The position numbers were made by a program, and so were the translations under genes. A stretch of DNA of 64,000 nucleotides, from contig MU270022.1 in the NCBI GenBank assembly GCA_021432635.1, positions 806,001 through 870,000 of the forward strand, read 5' to 3'. Numbering within the stretch: position 1 is the first letter of the stretch; each line of letters starts with the position of its first letter. The notes beneath the pieces are model-generated. The model had not been told where the DNA came from. It made no database searches and saw only the letters and a program-made list of their open reading frames with translations. Below, piece after piece: positions 1-12,605 of the stretch. The DNA is from Thozetella sp. PMI_491 (taxonomy: Eukaryota > Ascomycota > Sordariomycetes > Chaetosphaeriales > Chaetosphaeriaceae).

Positions 1-2648
1 ACCCTCTTTCTCAACCACTTCGACCAAATCGGCCGGCGGCGAGCGCCACGCCGACACGAAGAGCGCGTAGCGATCCTTGATCGCCGACAGCTGGTCCGAC
101 AACACGTGTCGATAGTGCCGGCTCCCAGATGGTGGCCGTGGGAAGAACATGACGAAAGTCGACGCCGCAAAGCCGATCATCACGAGGAGGACCCTTCGCC
201 AAAACAGAGTGTACCCTACGCCGGGGTTTCCGTAACTCGGAATGTGGGTGTCGATCCAGCTGTATGAGACTACCATGTACATGGTAGACGTGAGCATGAT
301 GCCGGCCGCCATCTGCTCCGGGGGCGCGAACAGCCGCCACCACATCATGACAACGATCGCAACCGCCATGACGGCTGCGAGGCCATAGGGGTTACCCGGG
401 CCGTTGCCGGCGCCGATGTACCAACAGACCATGCCGAGAATCCCACCAGCTACCGTGCCGGCTGTGCGGATAAGGAGACCCGACACGAAGTCCGAGGCGT
501 ACGGAACGAGCGACATCTGCGCCATGATGAGGGCCCACATGCCCTTCTCCCGGTAGTAGAAGCCAGCAGAGGCCGGAACGGCAGCGGGAACTGCGAGTGC
601 TAGAGTGAGAATGAGCGTGCGTAGGGCGTGTAGTCCTGCGTCATTGGTGAACCAATCGATGAGCGCGAGGAGAACCATGCTCGCCCTGTGTCGTTGGCGG
701 CCAGTGGGCTGCCTCATGGCCTCGAGCCGCGCAGCTGCGGAGGAATGGTCGACAGGGGCGGCGGACTCCTTGGGCTTTCTACCGAACCCCTTCCGCTTCT
801 TTTCATGCTGTGAGACCGCCGTCATCGTCTGTTTCAGATCCAAGGTTCCCTGCACTGTAGTCGGAGGCTCGTCCTTGGACAGACTCCAGGCAAAGAGGCG
901 CTGGATCCCCTTTGGAAGCCAGACGCGGGGCTTGCTCCGCTTCTGAGAAATTTCCGTGGCCTTTTCCAGCAGATCGGTAGCTGCCTTCGACAGGTTGGCA
1001 ATGCGCTCTCGGAACAGCAGGCCAAGCATCAGGCCGTGGAGAGGGGGCGGGTGGTCGGGTGTCTCTGGAGGGAGCACGTTGCCGTCGGCGTCGAAGAGGT
1101 ATGAGTGACCTTCAAGTAGATTTTGCGCCGACGAAGTCTCAAAGTCTGCCTGGGCATTCTTCATCTGTGCGAGAATATCTTGGGCGGCCTTCTGCTCCGG
1201 GGGTCCGTTCAAGCCTTGGCCAATGGCTCGAAATGATGCCGCCCATGCCTCGAATAGCGGAGCAATGCTAGCAGACAGCATTCCCAGCGTCTTTGTAATC
1301 ATCTCGTCCGTTGCTGGATGTCTAACGTATGCCCTTAGATCTACCGCGCGCGTAATCTGGTGGTAGGCGATCGGAAATTTAGCCCCTGGGCTCTTGTCGT
1401 CGTACAGTGCTTCGGCAGCATCCATAAGAGCCTCCCCTTTATTTATAACCTGCTCTCGTGTGATGGATAGGTTCAGCAGGCCCCCAAACGCCACAAAAAC
1501 CTGTCGCAGTGGCTCCTGGAGGGCGCTGATATCCTCGGGACTCCATTTGGAATAGGTCACGTCCATCGGGAGAAACTTGATCGACATGTCCAAGCTCTTG
1601 TATGCTAGAGCGAGCTCGGTCTTCAATCGAAGGAGTCGCGGCAGATCAAATCGGGTATCGGGGTTCTGAAAATGATGGTTTAATGCCGTGATAAACCCAG
1701 CCATCGGTGTGACTATGTCCTTCATGTTGCCGACGACAATTTGCGACGTGGACTGGGGGAATATGAGAAGATTGCAGACGGCACCAATGCCTACAGCGAT
1801 AGCGACGGGGATGATCATGATCTTCGGGATGGTCCCTTGGAAGGTCGGAATCAAGGGAGCTGATGTCAAGTAGACGTCGCCGATAATCGTGGCAAACAGA
1901 CCCACCAACATGAGTTTCGGGGCGGTAACGCGAAGACGAGCCTAAGTCGTGGGCGGCATTAGCTTTAGTAAACCGGTACCGGCGAGGGCAGCATATTGTG
2001 TGAAAACTCACGAGCAGGTAGACGAATAACCCAATCATGCAGAAGTAGGTGACCGTCACACGCGTGTCGAGCATAAATCCCTCATAAATGGCGATCTGCG
2101 CATAGGTGGTTTGGCCAGAAGCCTGTCCAACATTCGTCGTGTTCTGGGGCATCGATTTCGCGAGCTCGAGCAGGCGCGCGTTCAAGTCTGCCTGGGGCCG
2201 AGTGGCCAGGGCCGCTTTCATAGTGATAACACCCCATGCCCAGCCCAGGGCAAGGCCGAAGCATATTGTGAGGCCGGCGAGAACGTGGATGAATACGACT
2301 CCCGACGGCGGCACGATGAACAGGACAATGCTAAATTCTCACGATCAGCTTCAAGTAACAGCAATCCCGCCCAGTTCCTGTCCCTCCTTACCATCCGAAG
2401 AAGGCTGCCTGTCCAAGCACATTCAGTGTGGCATCGATGAACACGAATATTGTCATGATCCAGACGGCGACCGAGCATTTGAAGAGGACCTTCAAGTCCT
2501 TTGCGTTGAAGTGATCGAGCCATTGCGGCAGTTTCCGCTTGGCCTTGCTCTGGCGGCCGACGAAGAACGACTCGTCCAAGCCATTGGGACTGGCCACGCT
2601 GACGTCCGCCCCGTCCAATGGAGGACTTTTGGACTCGGTCGTCGACAT
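1..2648 (-). CDS. ArAE/DUF2421-type (BRE4-like) membrane transporter, partial
   Basis: Predicted polytopic membrane protein; its C-terminus lies beyond the left edge of the window. Exons: 2648-2392, 2330-2012 and 1941 to past 1; introns of 61 and 70 bp join in phase. The N-terminus is polar, then come hydrophobic segments (VLFKCSVAVWIMTIFVFID, the GVVFIHVLAGLTICFGLALG region, and VTYFCMIGLFVYLL). A long cytosolic middle region follows, then a second membrane block near 600-230. This two-block layout is that of the fungal aromatic-acid-exporter-like family (putative ER transporter 6TM N-terminal domain plus FUSC/ArAE_2 domain), which includes yeast BRE4. Substrate and cell membrane are not known from sequence. 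Family assignment is from the pattern of the translated protein; no search was run. Confidence 0.8.
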
Positions 2649-4247
2649 AGTCGAAGCTGTGGCCGGTGGTCGTGGCCGATTCTTCGTAGAGTTTCGGCGC
2701 CGCTGGCCGTTGTTTTGATGGCCGGAAGTGACGTAGAGCTAGTTTTGGCTCTGCACGCGATTTATGCAGCCATTGTCTCGCGGGGTCAAAATGCCGCGTT
2801 CCTCTCCACTTTAAAGTTGTGCATCGATTCCAGTCGGAGGGCATTAGGAGTTTCGTAGCGGCCCTAATTAGTGCCAGCCAGGAGGAGATACGATCGGTGG
2901 CGCCTTCATAAAAGATAGCGTCGGACCCGGCAAATGCCGTGATCCCGCCCGTGCCAACGGGGCCAACGGGCTGCTTAGGCCAAGCTTGTGCCGCGAGACC
3001 GCAGTCTACCAATACTCCGTCTAGGGCTGCGACGCACGTTCGCCTTGCTTTGGCCCGGGCTGGTGTGCAGGCCACTACGCGCCAAGATTTGCTGACGACC
3101 AAATATCCAGGCAGGCCAGGTCGGTAGCTGGCGCAGCCCACTGATCGCCCTTGTATGTCTAAGTCAGCTTCGCACCCATGCCCAAATCGAGTCAAGTCCT
3201 GCGATTCTGCCTATGGCCTTTCCAGGGGCCTCCGTGGGACGGGGCCATACCGGCACAGAGTGTTCCTTTCTACCACTCAAGGGAAATTAACTCCAAGGGC
3301 CTTTATCGGACGGGCATCTCTCGTCCCCGATATCTCACGTCAATTGTTCGCGTCCTATCGCAGTCCAGGAGTCGACGAAATGAGCGCACGGAATAATCCT
3401 TCGCACGAGCGACCTACTGAGAGAGAATGCTTAGGATGTTATACACTCTTATACCTGTGGCCAGAGGCGAAGAAGAATCCAGTATCACACGAGCTGGCTA
3501 CATGTGTGCAGGATGCTCCGCCTACCTACATTTGGGGAAATAAATGCGACATCCAGCTCGCTCTTTGGATGAACTTGGCTGTAGTCATTGATGTAGCCCC
3601 CAATAGGCTCTCTATACTCCCCAGGCAGGTAAGGTGGAGACGATAAGGCATAGTTTCGTAGAGTGTCCACTAATCTTACAGCTGGCCGACCCCAGTAGCC
3701 AACCTGCCCGGAGCAGTGCCGCCGCCCCGCTGGAGCCTCGGGGCTACGGCTTCGCTAACGCCCCGACATACCCTTTCTTCAGCTATTGTCACAGCCCAAT
3801 CTAGATGGGTCCACATTCACGGAGCACTTCTCTTTCTTTTGCCGACGCTTTTCACCCCTCCTAGTAGGTAGTTCCACCCTGAACCAGTGCTTTCCGCCCG
3901 GTGGGCTCCGCGGTGCGAGCAGCACGATATACCGAGGGAAAAGGGTAAATTAAATAGATACTGAGGTCAGCAAAGGAGCTTCCGTGTAATTCGCTTTTGA
4001 TAGATTTTGATAGGTAATTGGTTGGCGGAAACTATACCGCTTGTTCGAACGGTTTTGGTACATATGAGGGCTGCCAGAGCGGACATCGAAGCCAAAACTT
4101 TTCACCCATGCCACGGACGCACTTCATTTTCTGCATCTTCAGCACTAGAGGCTGTAGGGGAATCCAAGCCAAATGCAACCAATCCTCATAACCCTAGAAT
4201 CTCATGATTTTTTTATATATATTTCTTCTGGGTCTCGAGTGCCTGGC
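2649..4247. other. Intergenic, no supported gene
   Basis: Open frames on both strands are short or lack family-like sequence. The 5' part must hold the promoter of the transporter gene to the left. A GC-rich patch lies near 3700-3770. Nothing else is recognised. Confidence 0.6.
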
Positions 4248-4809
4248 TCAGGAGTTGGCGTTGGTAGCGGCAGCACCGGCCAGAGCAACGGGCACTGGCT
4301 CTGGGAGGGGGTCGATGATAGGGCGAATGATGAGGCACTGGACCTTGTACCACAGGTGGCGTTGATGCGTAGACTTGTAGCACTTCAAGTTGGTATCGGA
4401 CTTGTAGAAGATGTCCAATGGGGGCGCCTGCTCCCCGCAGTCGGCCGCGTTGTCGTAAACAGACACTTTATGAGCTGAGTTAGACGCTGTCCTTATGTAA
4501 AGCAACAAGATCCAACTGCCTGAAAAATTGAGACTTACGGGAGCACCCGAACCAGAGCCAGGTTAGCTGGATCGACCTCGTCGACTGGTCCGTGGGAAAC
4601 TCCGCACAGACTCCGGGGTTGGGGACATTCACAGTCCGCGGCTCACTCGTGCAGCCTCCATCATCATACTGCACAACTGTGGCAACGGGATTTGGGGGCG
4701 CCGGGGGTGGGTACATGATCGATGTTTCTTCCGTGTCACGCGGAAGGACCGCAGCGTAGAGACCGCTTGCAAGGGAGGCTACAATTGGGAGAGTAAGACT
4801 GAAACGCAT
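4248..4809 (-). CDS. Small secreted cysteine-containing protein
   Basis: Protein of 165 aa from two exons, 4809-4539 and 4474-4248, with a 64-bp intron (GTAAGT...CAG) in phase 1. The first 20 or so residues (MRFSLTLPIVASLASGLYAA) form a classic signal peptide, followed by VLPRDTEE, which looks like a pro-region. The mature part has six cysteines, spaced in pairs across both exons, and a proline-rich start. It has no transmembrane segment. Small secreted proteins of this type are common in fungi and may act at the cell surface or as effectors, but I recognise no family, so function is open. Read-through of the intron would give a shorter protein with a different tail. Confidence 0.7.
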
Positions 4810-5932
4810 GGTGGCGGCTGAATGTCTGATCCAGAGGACTTAGGAGTACAAGTGGGATCTCTCTCTGCTTTGCGCTGAGTTTGTGTGTGCTTGATTGGCA
4901 CATATCAGGGGTGTGCATCTTGTAGGTCTTATACATCTCATTCTTCACGTTTCCTTCACACGTGAATGGCAACTCGTGGCACACTGATCATTACCCGAAT
5001 CAGATAGCTGCAAGTTGTGAGTTCCCGATGAGCTCAACTATCCAATTACATCGCGCCGAAATAGACGGCAGAAATTGAAGTTATTTTCCTCTTCGTGTAT
5101 TCCGGAACTATTTTATTAGAAAGGCGGGGCAGCTGTCTGTGTCCAGATTTGTCCTGAGAAGAACTTGCAATGCACCAATGTAAGATAGAGTTAAGAACCG
5201 CGCTGCTTGCTGTGAACGGCGGTCCGAGATAGGGGGTAGGCAAGTACCTAATTGTCCCGAGACGTTCCGAAGCGCCGAGAAGCCTGTTGCTTTTTCCTTT
5301 TACTCTGAAAAGGTTACTAGATTGTCGACCGTCTCATAAGCCAGCATGCCTCTTGCCCAAGCCCAAAGAAGCCCACTGCCACTAAACCGCTTGTTCCTGG
5401 ATGCTTGCCCCAATATCCGATTACAAAGACTAGTTGAGTTGTAGCTTTGAGCCAGGAGATTACTGACTCAGCGGTGCCCGACTAATTTGAGTTTACAAGC
5501 GTTGGGTTTGCACCTCGGCTTAGGTCTCTAAAAATAGACACTTCAGCTCAGAAGGCGTTCGGTAGATATGAACGGGAATAGCCTAGGAGTTCCTTGCCAG
5601 AAATGGCTAGAAATGGCATCTAGATGGAAGCAGCCCCTAGGAAGCCCAACTAGTCCACTGTGTGATTGAAACTTAAAAATGATCTTATCCGCAAGATGAA
5701 GATACGAGCCCCCATGTTCTGCAACAGTTACTACACTGCTCACGATAGTGATGCCGATTGACTTTGCTGACCCAAGCGATGCCCCAAGTACCACATCAGC
5801 CAAGTATTGACCTCAATACTAGACGAACATCGGCCTTGGCAAGGACAGTGCACAGCTGAGCTTAAATCTAACTGTTTCTTTGAACAGAACCCTTGAAAAC
5901 CCCCGGGAAAGAGGTCATAGCCTCACCTCCCG
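4810..5932. other. Intergenic, no supported gene
   Basis: Promoter side of the small secreted protein and 3' side of the GST gene. An open frame on the minus strand at 5803-5543 has no ATG and no recognisable motif. Confidence 0.6.
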
Positions 5933-6744
5933 TCAGTTTTGCACGTACTTCTCGCCAATTCCAGCCTGAACGGCGGGTCGTTGTGCGATTCTATCAATCC
6001 AGGCCAATAGGTTAGGGAAAGGTTTCATATCCTCAGCCGAAAATCCGGTCCTCTCCCAGCCCTTGATCCACGCCCAGGCCTTGATATCGGCGATGCTGTA
6101 TTTGCCTTTACCCTTTCCAACCAAATAGTCGCGCGGCTCTCCGCCGGCGTAGATACCCGAAAGCCGAATCTCAATCACCCCATACACACGCAGCGTCTCG
6201 TTACGAAAGCGTGTGATGGCATCTATCGTGTCGCGGGGATTAGCAAAGGGGATTCGCGCGAACATTCTGAAGGATGCGAAAGAAACTGGAACTGACAGGG
6301 AATCTTCTCCGGCGCGGCCCTCGAAAAGTGGTTCACCTGGCCCTGGTAAGGGGCGCCGCCGCCGTGCCAAAAGAAGAGCCATTGCGTCACTTCATTTTGC
6401 TCGAGCTTGTCTGCAAACCCAAATTTTCCTTCCTTGTCGTAGAAGTCTTGCAGATACACGAGCTGCGCAGATGTCTCTATCACAGGGAACGGCGGGCTCT
6501 GGCTGTTGTCGACCAGGACCGGGATGCGGCCGTTGGGGTTCAAGCGGAGAAACCACTCCTTTTTCTGCTCATTGGTCATGATGTTGATCAAGGTTGTGCC
6601 CCATGTAGTGCCATAGGCGCTCGCGAGTTCCTCAAGGAAGATCTGCGTCGCTTGGCCGTTTGGCGTGTTCTGCGTGATCAGGTGGAGGCCTTTGGCGGAC
6701 GAGACGTCCGCCGGGGTCTCCGCGATATACAAGTGTTCGGCCAT
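5933..6744 (-). CDS. Glutathione S-transferase, Ure2p-like
   Basis: Cytosolic GST of 245 aa. Exons: 6744-6297 and 6222-5933. The 74-bp intron (GTCAGT...ATAG, with GCTAAT branch site) restores the family reading APEKIPY|AITRFRNETLRVYG; without it the frame breaks. The N-terminal thioredoxin-fold half (about 1-115) carries the fungal Ure2p-like TPNGQ region and the GRIPVLVDN cis-proline loop. The C-terminal helical half carries the IADIKAWAWI N-capping region. This class conjugates glutathione to electrophiles or reduces peroxides; some members affect nitrogen regulation. A Zn2Cys6 regulator gene lies just downstream on the same strand, but nothing shows that it controls this gene. Confidence 0.88.
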
Positions 6745-7122
6745 GGCGAATGCTGCGAATGTGTAAATCTTAACTCTGTAAATTCTTATTTTGTCAAAAA
6801 TCGTGGAAGGAGACGAGATGGGGCAGGAAGCCGATGGCGGAAGGTGTGGCGAAAGGCGTCAGATGTCGATTATAAATCACATCATCGGGACATGCGGGGT
6901 CGGCGAACAGCATCCGGTGGATGACAAAATTATAGTACTCATCGCAGGAAGAGCTTCGGGAAAATGCGTGACAGGTATTATTACTGTACTTTGTTGGTGA
7001 CAGTTAGCAAACAATCGGGCGATCATGCGGTTTAGGGAGGCACCTGTGTCAGCATAACCCTTGTCATACCACCGACGACTGAACATGGCCCTTGAGCCTC
7101 AAAGACGATGGCTAGAGCCTTG
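6745..7122. other. Short intergenic spacer
   Basis: Holds the GST promoter and the 3' end of the Zn2Cys6 gene. No coding signal seen. Confidence 0.6.
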
Positions 7123-9229
7123 TTAGGTTGCGTACAGTCCAAACGCCGGGATGAGCCCAGATTCGTCTCGCTGCCAGGTGTACGGAGAGGAACGGGTCTT
7201 CATTGGGTAGCTCTCATGGTTCTCAGGGTCGTTCACCACCCGGTTCCAGAGGCCGCGGAAATAATTGTCGTGTAGACATGAGAGGGGATCTTCCTGCCAA
7301 ATGACACTGTGCATGGCAGCCCGTGCGTCTTCCCATCTTGTGGCACCTTTCATCCTTGCCCATACCCTGACGCGCTCGGCGAACCAGGAGTGAAGTTCCC
7401 TCTGGCGCGTATGTAGCTCGTGCAGGCCCTTGCCGCTCTCGATCATGAAGTTGTCGGCGCCCAGGAGCCCGCAAAACGCCTGCCATAACCACACCTCGCT
7501 GTTGAGCTTGCCGGCTACCATGTCTGGCTCAGAGAGCCGGACGCCTCTCTGCAGGATGCGCAGCTTCCGCTGCTGTATCCGGGTTTCCTGCGCATTACCA
7601 GCCCTCAGAGCCCAGAACCCAAGGACGTGGGCAAAGTACTGCCCTGCCGCGATGGCGAAATATAGCGGGACTACCGTGAGGCTGGACGACTCAGGTGTGC
7701 CTGCATCGTCGCCGGATTGGACATTTCCCAACCAAGTCAGTCCATTTGAGGCAACGTCGGATACACTCGCCATCACATCACTACCGGCGATATGCTGAGC
7801 GAGAGCCCGCCCCCTGCTCAAGTCGTCCGGGAGAGGATCTGTGCTGCATCTTTCGGCCATGATGCGATTTGTGTTTGTACGACCGACTGGCAAGATTTGC
7901 GTAATGTCAACCTCCCGGGGGCCCAAAGCATGGCTCGTCTTGTTAATGAAGTAGGGCGCAAGGGCGAGTGCTTGGAAACGCTTGTCGATTTGGTTAGGGA
8001 GACCATCTTTGTTCTCGGGTGGGGCGTCCCACAAGCCGGACATGAAGACATCGGCTCTATAGATTCAGACATGCGTGGTGAGTACGATATACTTGACAGG
8101 GGGGCGCGGCGCTTTGCCTCGATAAGGAGCTCGGGTGGCACGGGAATCTCTTACATCACTATACAGGAGTCGAGATGGTGAACTTCTCCAGAAATCTGAC
8201 GCATGTCATTTTCGGGTCGGGCAGAATCCACGGCATCTCGCAAAGCTAGAAGCCCGCTGAGATGGGCCTTTGCTGCCTCGGCGTTTCCGACACGGGCCTG
8301 AGAATGCTAGGTCAGCATGCCTGGAGGCCAACCCGAGCCCGCTAGCGAAAAAAGAGGGGCCATCTCAATACCTCTAGGATGCAGAGAGCAGTGACAAGTT
8401 TCACACTGCGTATGAGTGACTCTTTCGAATAGTCAAAGTCGTCGAGCCAAGCATTCAGAATCCGAAGGCTTTCAGCCATGTGGAACCTGTACGTTTGCTC
8501 GTATTGCAGCAGCCCTCCCGCACTCAAAGAAGAATGGGATGCGGCTGTGAGCAGCGCACAATGCAGGAAGACGGGATCATCGCATGCCGAGAGTAGGCTA
8601 AGCCAGGAAGGAGTAGGGTAAGTAGGGTGGTCTAACGGCACTATGCCGGGGATACGCATGGGTTATAGGCTGGTGCTCTTACGTGCTACCTTCAAGTCCC
8701 GGTGGGGTCAGGCCATCAAGTAAACCGTGGACTTGAACAACTGTCGGCTCGTGACGTCAGCCGGTCGCACTGCAGGACATAAATTAAAAGTAGACAAAGG
8801 GTGATGGGGCGTACAATGATGGAGCAGTGCTCGGGACTTGTACGGCATCTTGATGGGCATAGAGTTAAACGGATCTACGGCCGTCTTAGAGAGCGGCTGT
8901 TCGACCTTCCACAGAACCTCTAATCCAAGCAGGCGGCGCTCCTCGTCTTCTTTGCCCCTGACAGGGTATTTGCACACATCTTTGCGTTTGACACAAGAAA
9001 AGCTAAATATTCCAGAAGAGTGTGTTAGCATGAGACAGCATCACCAAACCAAGATGCCGCATTGGTCCAGACGAGGGCAGCGGAGGTCGTACCAGGCCGG
9101 ACGGCGCTCGTCGCAGCGGACGTGGCGCTGCCGACAGCGCAAGCATCCCGCTTTGCTGCGGTTGGTGAAACGTTTTTTGCGATCGGGGTCGGCCAGGTCT
9201 ACTACGACTTCTAAATTGCCAGGGTTCAT
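7123..9229 (-). CDS. Zn2Cys6 fungal transcription factor
   Basis: Nuclear regulator of about 556 aa. Exons: 9229-9093, 9002-8815, 8640-8372, 8297-8155 and 8056-7123; all junction phases agree. The binuclear zinc cluster is split by the first intron: CLRCRQRHVRC in exon 1, then the remaining cysteines as CFSCVKRKDVC, giving C-x2-C-x6-C-x6-C-x2-C-x6-C. The rest is a helical fungal-specific regulatory region (for example VFLHCALLTAASHSSL) typical of DUF3468/Fungal_trans_2 proteins. The second intron (174 bp) is the least certain; it could hide a small exon. It is divergent from the alpha/beta hydrolase gene at 9923, so the two share about 690 bp of upstream DNA. Targets are unknown. Confidence 0.85.
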
Positions 9230-9922
9230 GATCGCTCTGGGCCGTCGTCTCTAGACACGGATTCTCAGTTGGAAGGGCCGGCAGACGCGCGCAAGTTGAT
9301 GCCGAGACTGGTACCGTTGCTTAAACGGCGGCGCCATCCAGATTGGTGCAGTCGTCAAGAGGATGGGTGCCACTTCCTAGCCTGCAATAGAGGTTGAGAT
9401 AGAGCCCAACCATGCCCCCGTTGTTGCCTGGCACTTTTATGGTCGCTAGACGAGGCTTCAAATGTGAGCTGTGGTGACAGTGTGCGGCACAGATCAACAA
9501 GAGCTTTACCCTTTTGGGGACATTGACGAGAATGTTGCCCCGACATTCCACAATGCAGATGACCAACCAAACCGCTTAGAGCCCCATATTTATGTGGGTC
9601 AGACAAGTCCGGCTATTGCTTAGTTGGGATGGAATACAAAAAAGAGGATGTGAGGTGAACACTGCCGAGTCTAAAGCTAAGTCTGTGTTACAGCACGATG
9701 AAAGCTTACTGACGCGGTGTGTTTTGCTCATTACCGCCGGTATATATATATTTATACCCCTAGACAGCTTCCTGCTACGCAGCATGCAGTTTTAGTGCTA
9801 CCGATAGTCTCGTCAAGCTCAAGAATATTGAAGAGCCTTGTTCTTTCCTCCTGCTGTCAAAACCATTTCGTCTGTCTACTAGCCAAGCTGTGGCGACTAC
9901 AAGTCTTCCAACTTCCCACATC
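9230..9922. promoter_or_regulatory. Divergent promoter region, Zn2Cys6 regulator / hydrolase
   Basis: Intergenic DNA between two divergently transcribed genes. A long TA-alternating TATA-like tract lies at about 9740-9757, some 170 bp before the hydrolase ATG. No other site is clear. Confidence 0.4.
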
Positions 9923-10861
9923 ATGGCGGCTTACAGCTGGCTGAGATACGTGCAATTAAAGCTAATTGCAATCTTGTTTCGATTCTTAGCCAGGTTTATG
10001 GGCAAGTTCGATGAGGCTACAGAGGACGGATCGGTAACTCAAAGCCAAGTGCGCATCCCGTCTCGCGACCAAGGACGATTTATCAATGCCACCCTCTATG
10101 TTTCTAACCAGTCTGACGTGCCTGCCCTGAGCCGCAAGCCACTTCCCGTTCTCATTAACTGGCACGGGAGCGGCTTCGTCCTTCCTGGCCTCGGGAGTGA
10201 CGCCTTGTATTGCGCACGCATTGCCCGTGAGGCCGGAATAGCGATACTCGATGCGGACTATCGCAAGGGTCCTGAGACGACGTTCCCAGGACCGCTATTT
10301 GACGCTGAGGATGCCATTCGATGGGTCGCGAGCCAATCAACGCGATTCGACCTGACACGAGTCGCTCTATCGGGCTTCAGTGCTGGGGGTACTCTCGCCT
10401 TGGTAGTTGCATCGACGCTTCGAGCAGGCCTTGACGGGGTTCAGATTCAAGCTGTAGTTGCGATGTATCCCGCCACCGACCTCTCCTTCGAGCCCACCCC
10501 GGAAGCTATCCCTCGCCCACTTCGCCCAATGCCGCCTTCCATACTGCGATTTTTCTACGCCTGCTATGAGCCGGATCGAGCAATGCGAACAGATCCTCGG
10601 GTTTCGCCCGCATTTGCTGACCCGTCCCTCTTCCCTGGTACCGCGATCATTATCTACTGTGACGGCGATGTCCTCATGCCACAGGCTCAAGCCTTTGCAA
10701 AGAATTTGGAAAATGGAAAGCGTGCAGTTATTAGCTTAACATGTGAAGGCGTGCCGCACGGTTTCGACAAGTGGCCCAAGAGAGGCACGGTGGAATGGGA
10801 ACAGCGCGAGAGGGCATATTCGTTGGTCATCCAGTCGCTCAAGGAAGCATTTCATCTATAA
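9923..10861 (+). CDS. Alpha/beta hydrolase, HSL/Abhydrolase_3 family
   Basis: Single-exon enzyme of 312 aa. I start at ATG 9923; the frame stays open upstream only with GTG. Residues 1-30 include a hydrophobic stretch, so membrane association is possible. Motifs: the oxyanion-hole HGSG at about 81-84, the nucleophile elbow GFSAGG with Ser153, a C-terminal acid in the CDGD segment, and the catalytic His in VPHGFD. Family members hydrolyse short-chain esters, lactones or carbamates of small molecules. The substrate cannot be read from sequence. It is divergent from the Zn2Cys6 gene at 9229. Confidence 0.88.
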   Translation: MAAYSWLRYVQLKLIAILFRFLARFMGKFDEATEDGSVTQSQVRIPSRDQGRFINATLYVSNQSDVPALSRKPLPVLINWHGSGFVLPGLGSDALYCARIAREAGIAILDADYRKGPETTFPGPLFDAEDAIRWVASQSTRFDLTRVALSGFSAGGTLALVVASTLRAGLDGVQIQAVVAMYPATDLSFEPTPEAIPRPLRPMPPSILRFFYACYEPDRAMRTDPRVSPAFADPSLFPGTAIIIYCDGDVLMPQAQAFAKNLENGKRAVISLTCEGVPHGFDKWPKRGTVEWEQRERAYSLVIQSLKEAFHL

Positions 10862-10981
10862 ACGCCAATCATATCTAACCAGAAGTTGGATACAAACCGC
10901 TGTAGAAACACAGAACCACACAAACCGACTATTTCCTATCTTACTTTCCACCGTAGCAAAACATGATTACAATATTTGGTG

Positions 10982-12605
10982 TCAGACAACGGAGCCTTTG
11001 ATCACCATGGGGTAAGAGTAAGAACCGTTCCGAAGAGACTCTTGAGGTCCATAGAATCGAACTAAACCGATGTTAGCGGCAGTTTTCCCTCTTTCTAGGT
11101 GGATACTTGCGTAGCATATCAAATGCACCTGGAGTGGATGGTGATGGCAGCCAACTGTACGTTGCATCGTGTTAGTAATATTCCCGTGAAGGCACTGGAT
11201 GTCTTACTTGTTTGTCCAGTTTGCCGGCGGCTCTGAAGCCTGCACCAAAATCTCGAAGGGCCCATCAGCCCCTACCTCCTCTCCGTAAACTTGAGACCCA
11301 TCTGAAAAGGTCATATTACTCCTGTCCCCCAGGCTATACCTTCCAAGCTCATTCTCGACAAGATATCCCGCCTGGTTGTACATGTTGACACTCCAGAACC
11401 CTATATCCTCCACCGGAGGGCGCCCAGCAAAGATTAGCTTGTATGATTCGTTTGCTTCCAAGTTGAAGCCGGGATTGTAGATCGGGTACAATGATATTTC
11501 ATCCACAAGCGCAAGATAAGCCCAGCGAGCAACAGCAGCCCGTGCGGTATAGTCCGCGCCGTAGATGCCGACCTTATCGGAACGAGGGAGAACCCAGCCA
11601 TTATTAAGAGCTAGGATAAAGGCGTCCGAATGCATATATGAAGCGATTGAAGCATTTGCAGTCACGGCGGCGGCGGAGAGATCGCTGTCAGACGGCTTAC
11701 TGTAGCTCCCTAGTTCGATACCGGCAAGGGCGAGCTGTGCAACGGTCTCTGTGGGGAGAAAAGTAGCGTCATCGACTCTGGAAAAGGTTTCATACATGCG
11801 GGATGTGAGGGTCATGAGGTGCTCAGCCGCAGATGTCGAGTTATCGGTGAAGAAAGAAAGACTTAGAGGCGGGCCAGTAGAAGTAGTGTTCCGACTCACT
11901 GCAATACTGCTGAACCCCCGCTGAATTTCTTGGGCTACAGGCAGATCTGTGGTGGAGTTCTTGACAAGAATTCGGATGAGCAGTATTCCGAAGGTATTTG
12001 GAGAATAAATAATGCCCTGGTGCTCGCCTCCGGGGTACGATTCAATGGTGGCATTGTTTTCCGGCGACGTCGCAAGGGAAACGAGATATTTTCCAGACGG
12101 GGACGGATTGAGCGAGCCAAAGTTGAGGAAATTGTCTCCATAGCTAACACAACCAGTTCAAATTAGTGAATGTACAGCGTGAAATTGGAAGTGGCAATTG
12201 GTATTACGGTGTATAAAACGAAACACTGTAATAGCGGTCGGACTCTACCTCCCCTATTGTCAACTCAACATCCTGCTGAGAGACGTCATAGTATTGGGTC
12301 ATGTAGAGCGTGTCGACATTGGGTTTCACTATTTCCGTGGATGCCGGTGTTGCAAGTGTTGTGACAGTGACCATGGAGTTCGACGGGAATCCGGCTTGCA
12401 AGATTGCCTTACATGCGAATTCGTACGAAAGGAGCGGCTCTCCATACTGAACATGTTAGCATGGCTGTTTCAATATCGTGCTTTAACGTACGATTAGCGA
12501 GAACTCGGTAGCTTCAGTCGTAGAGCTGTTTACAGATCGTGCTGCGCGTAGAGTGGCCGCACACGTAGCAAAGGCCGGAAAGAGCGTAAGTAATTGGTAC
12601 TTCAT
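10982..12605 (-). CDS. DUF1254/DUF1214 secreted protein, apparent frameshift
   Basis: Exons: 12605-12492, 12446-12208, 12144-11208, 11154-11129 and 11061-10982. An N-terminal signal peptide (MKYQLLTLFPAFATCAATL) precedes a DUF1254 domain (KPNVDTLYMTQYYDVS, DRYYSVSF) and a C-terminal DUF1214 domain (GFWSVNMYNQAGYLV, then RFYGPQE). Several N-glycosylation sequons occur. In the family, exon 2 should run into YGDNFLNFGSLN, but this needs one base less in the A4 run at 12119-12122 (plus strand). As written, the frame shifts there. An alternative donor upstream would keep the frame but delete conserved residues. So the gene is either a recent pseudogene, carries a sequencing error, or splices unusually. 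Biochemical function of the family in fungi is unknown. Confidence 0.75.

Noticed and set aside
2218-3195. Minus-strand open frame of 325 codons
   Set aside because: It overlaps exons 1-2 of the ArAE-type gene in another frame, has low-complexity arginine-rich sequence and no recognisable domain.
3155-3646. Plus-strand open frame of 163 codons
   Set aside because: No motif, no signal peptide and no family-like pattern; likely chance in GC-balanced DNA.
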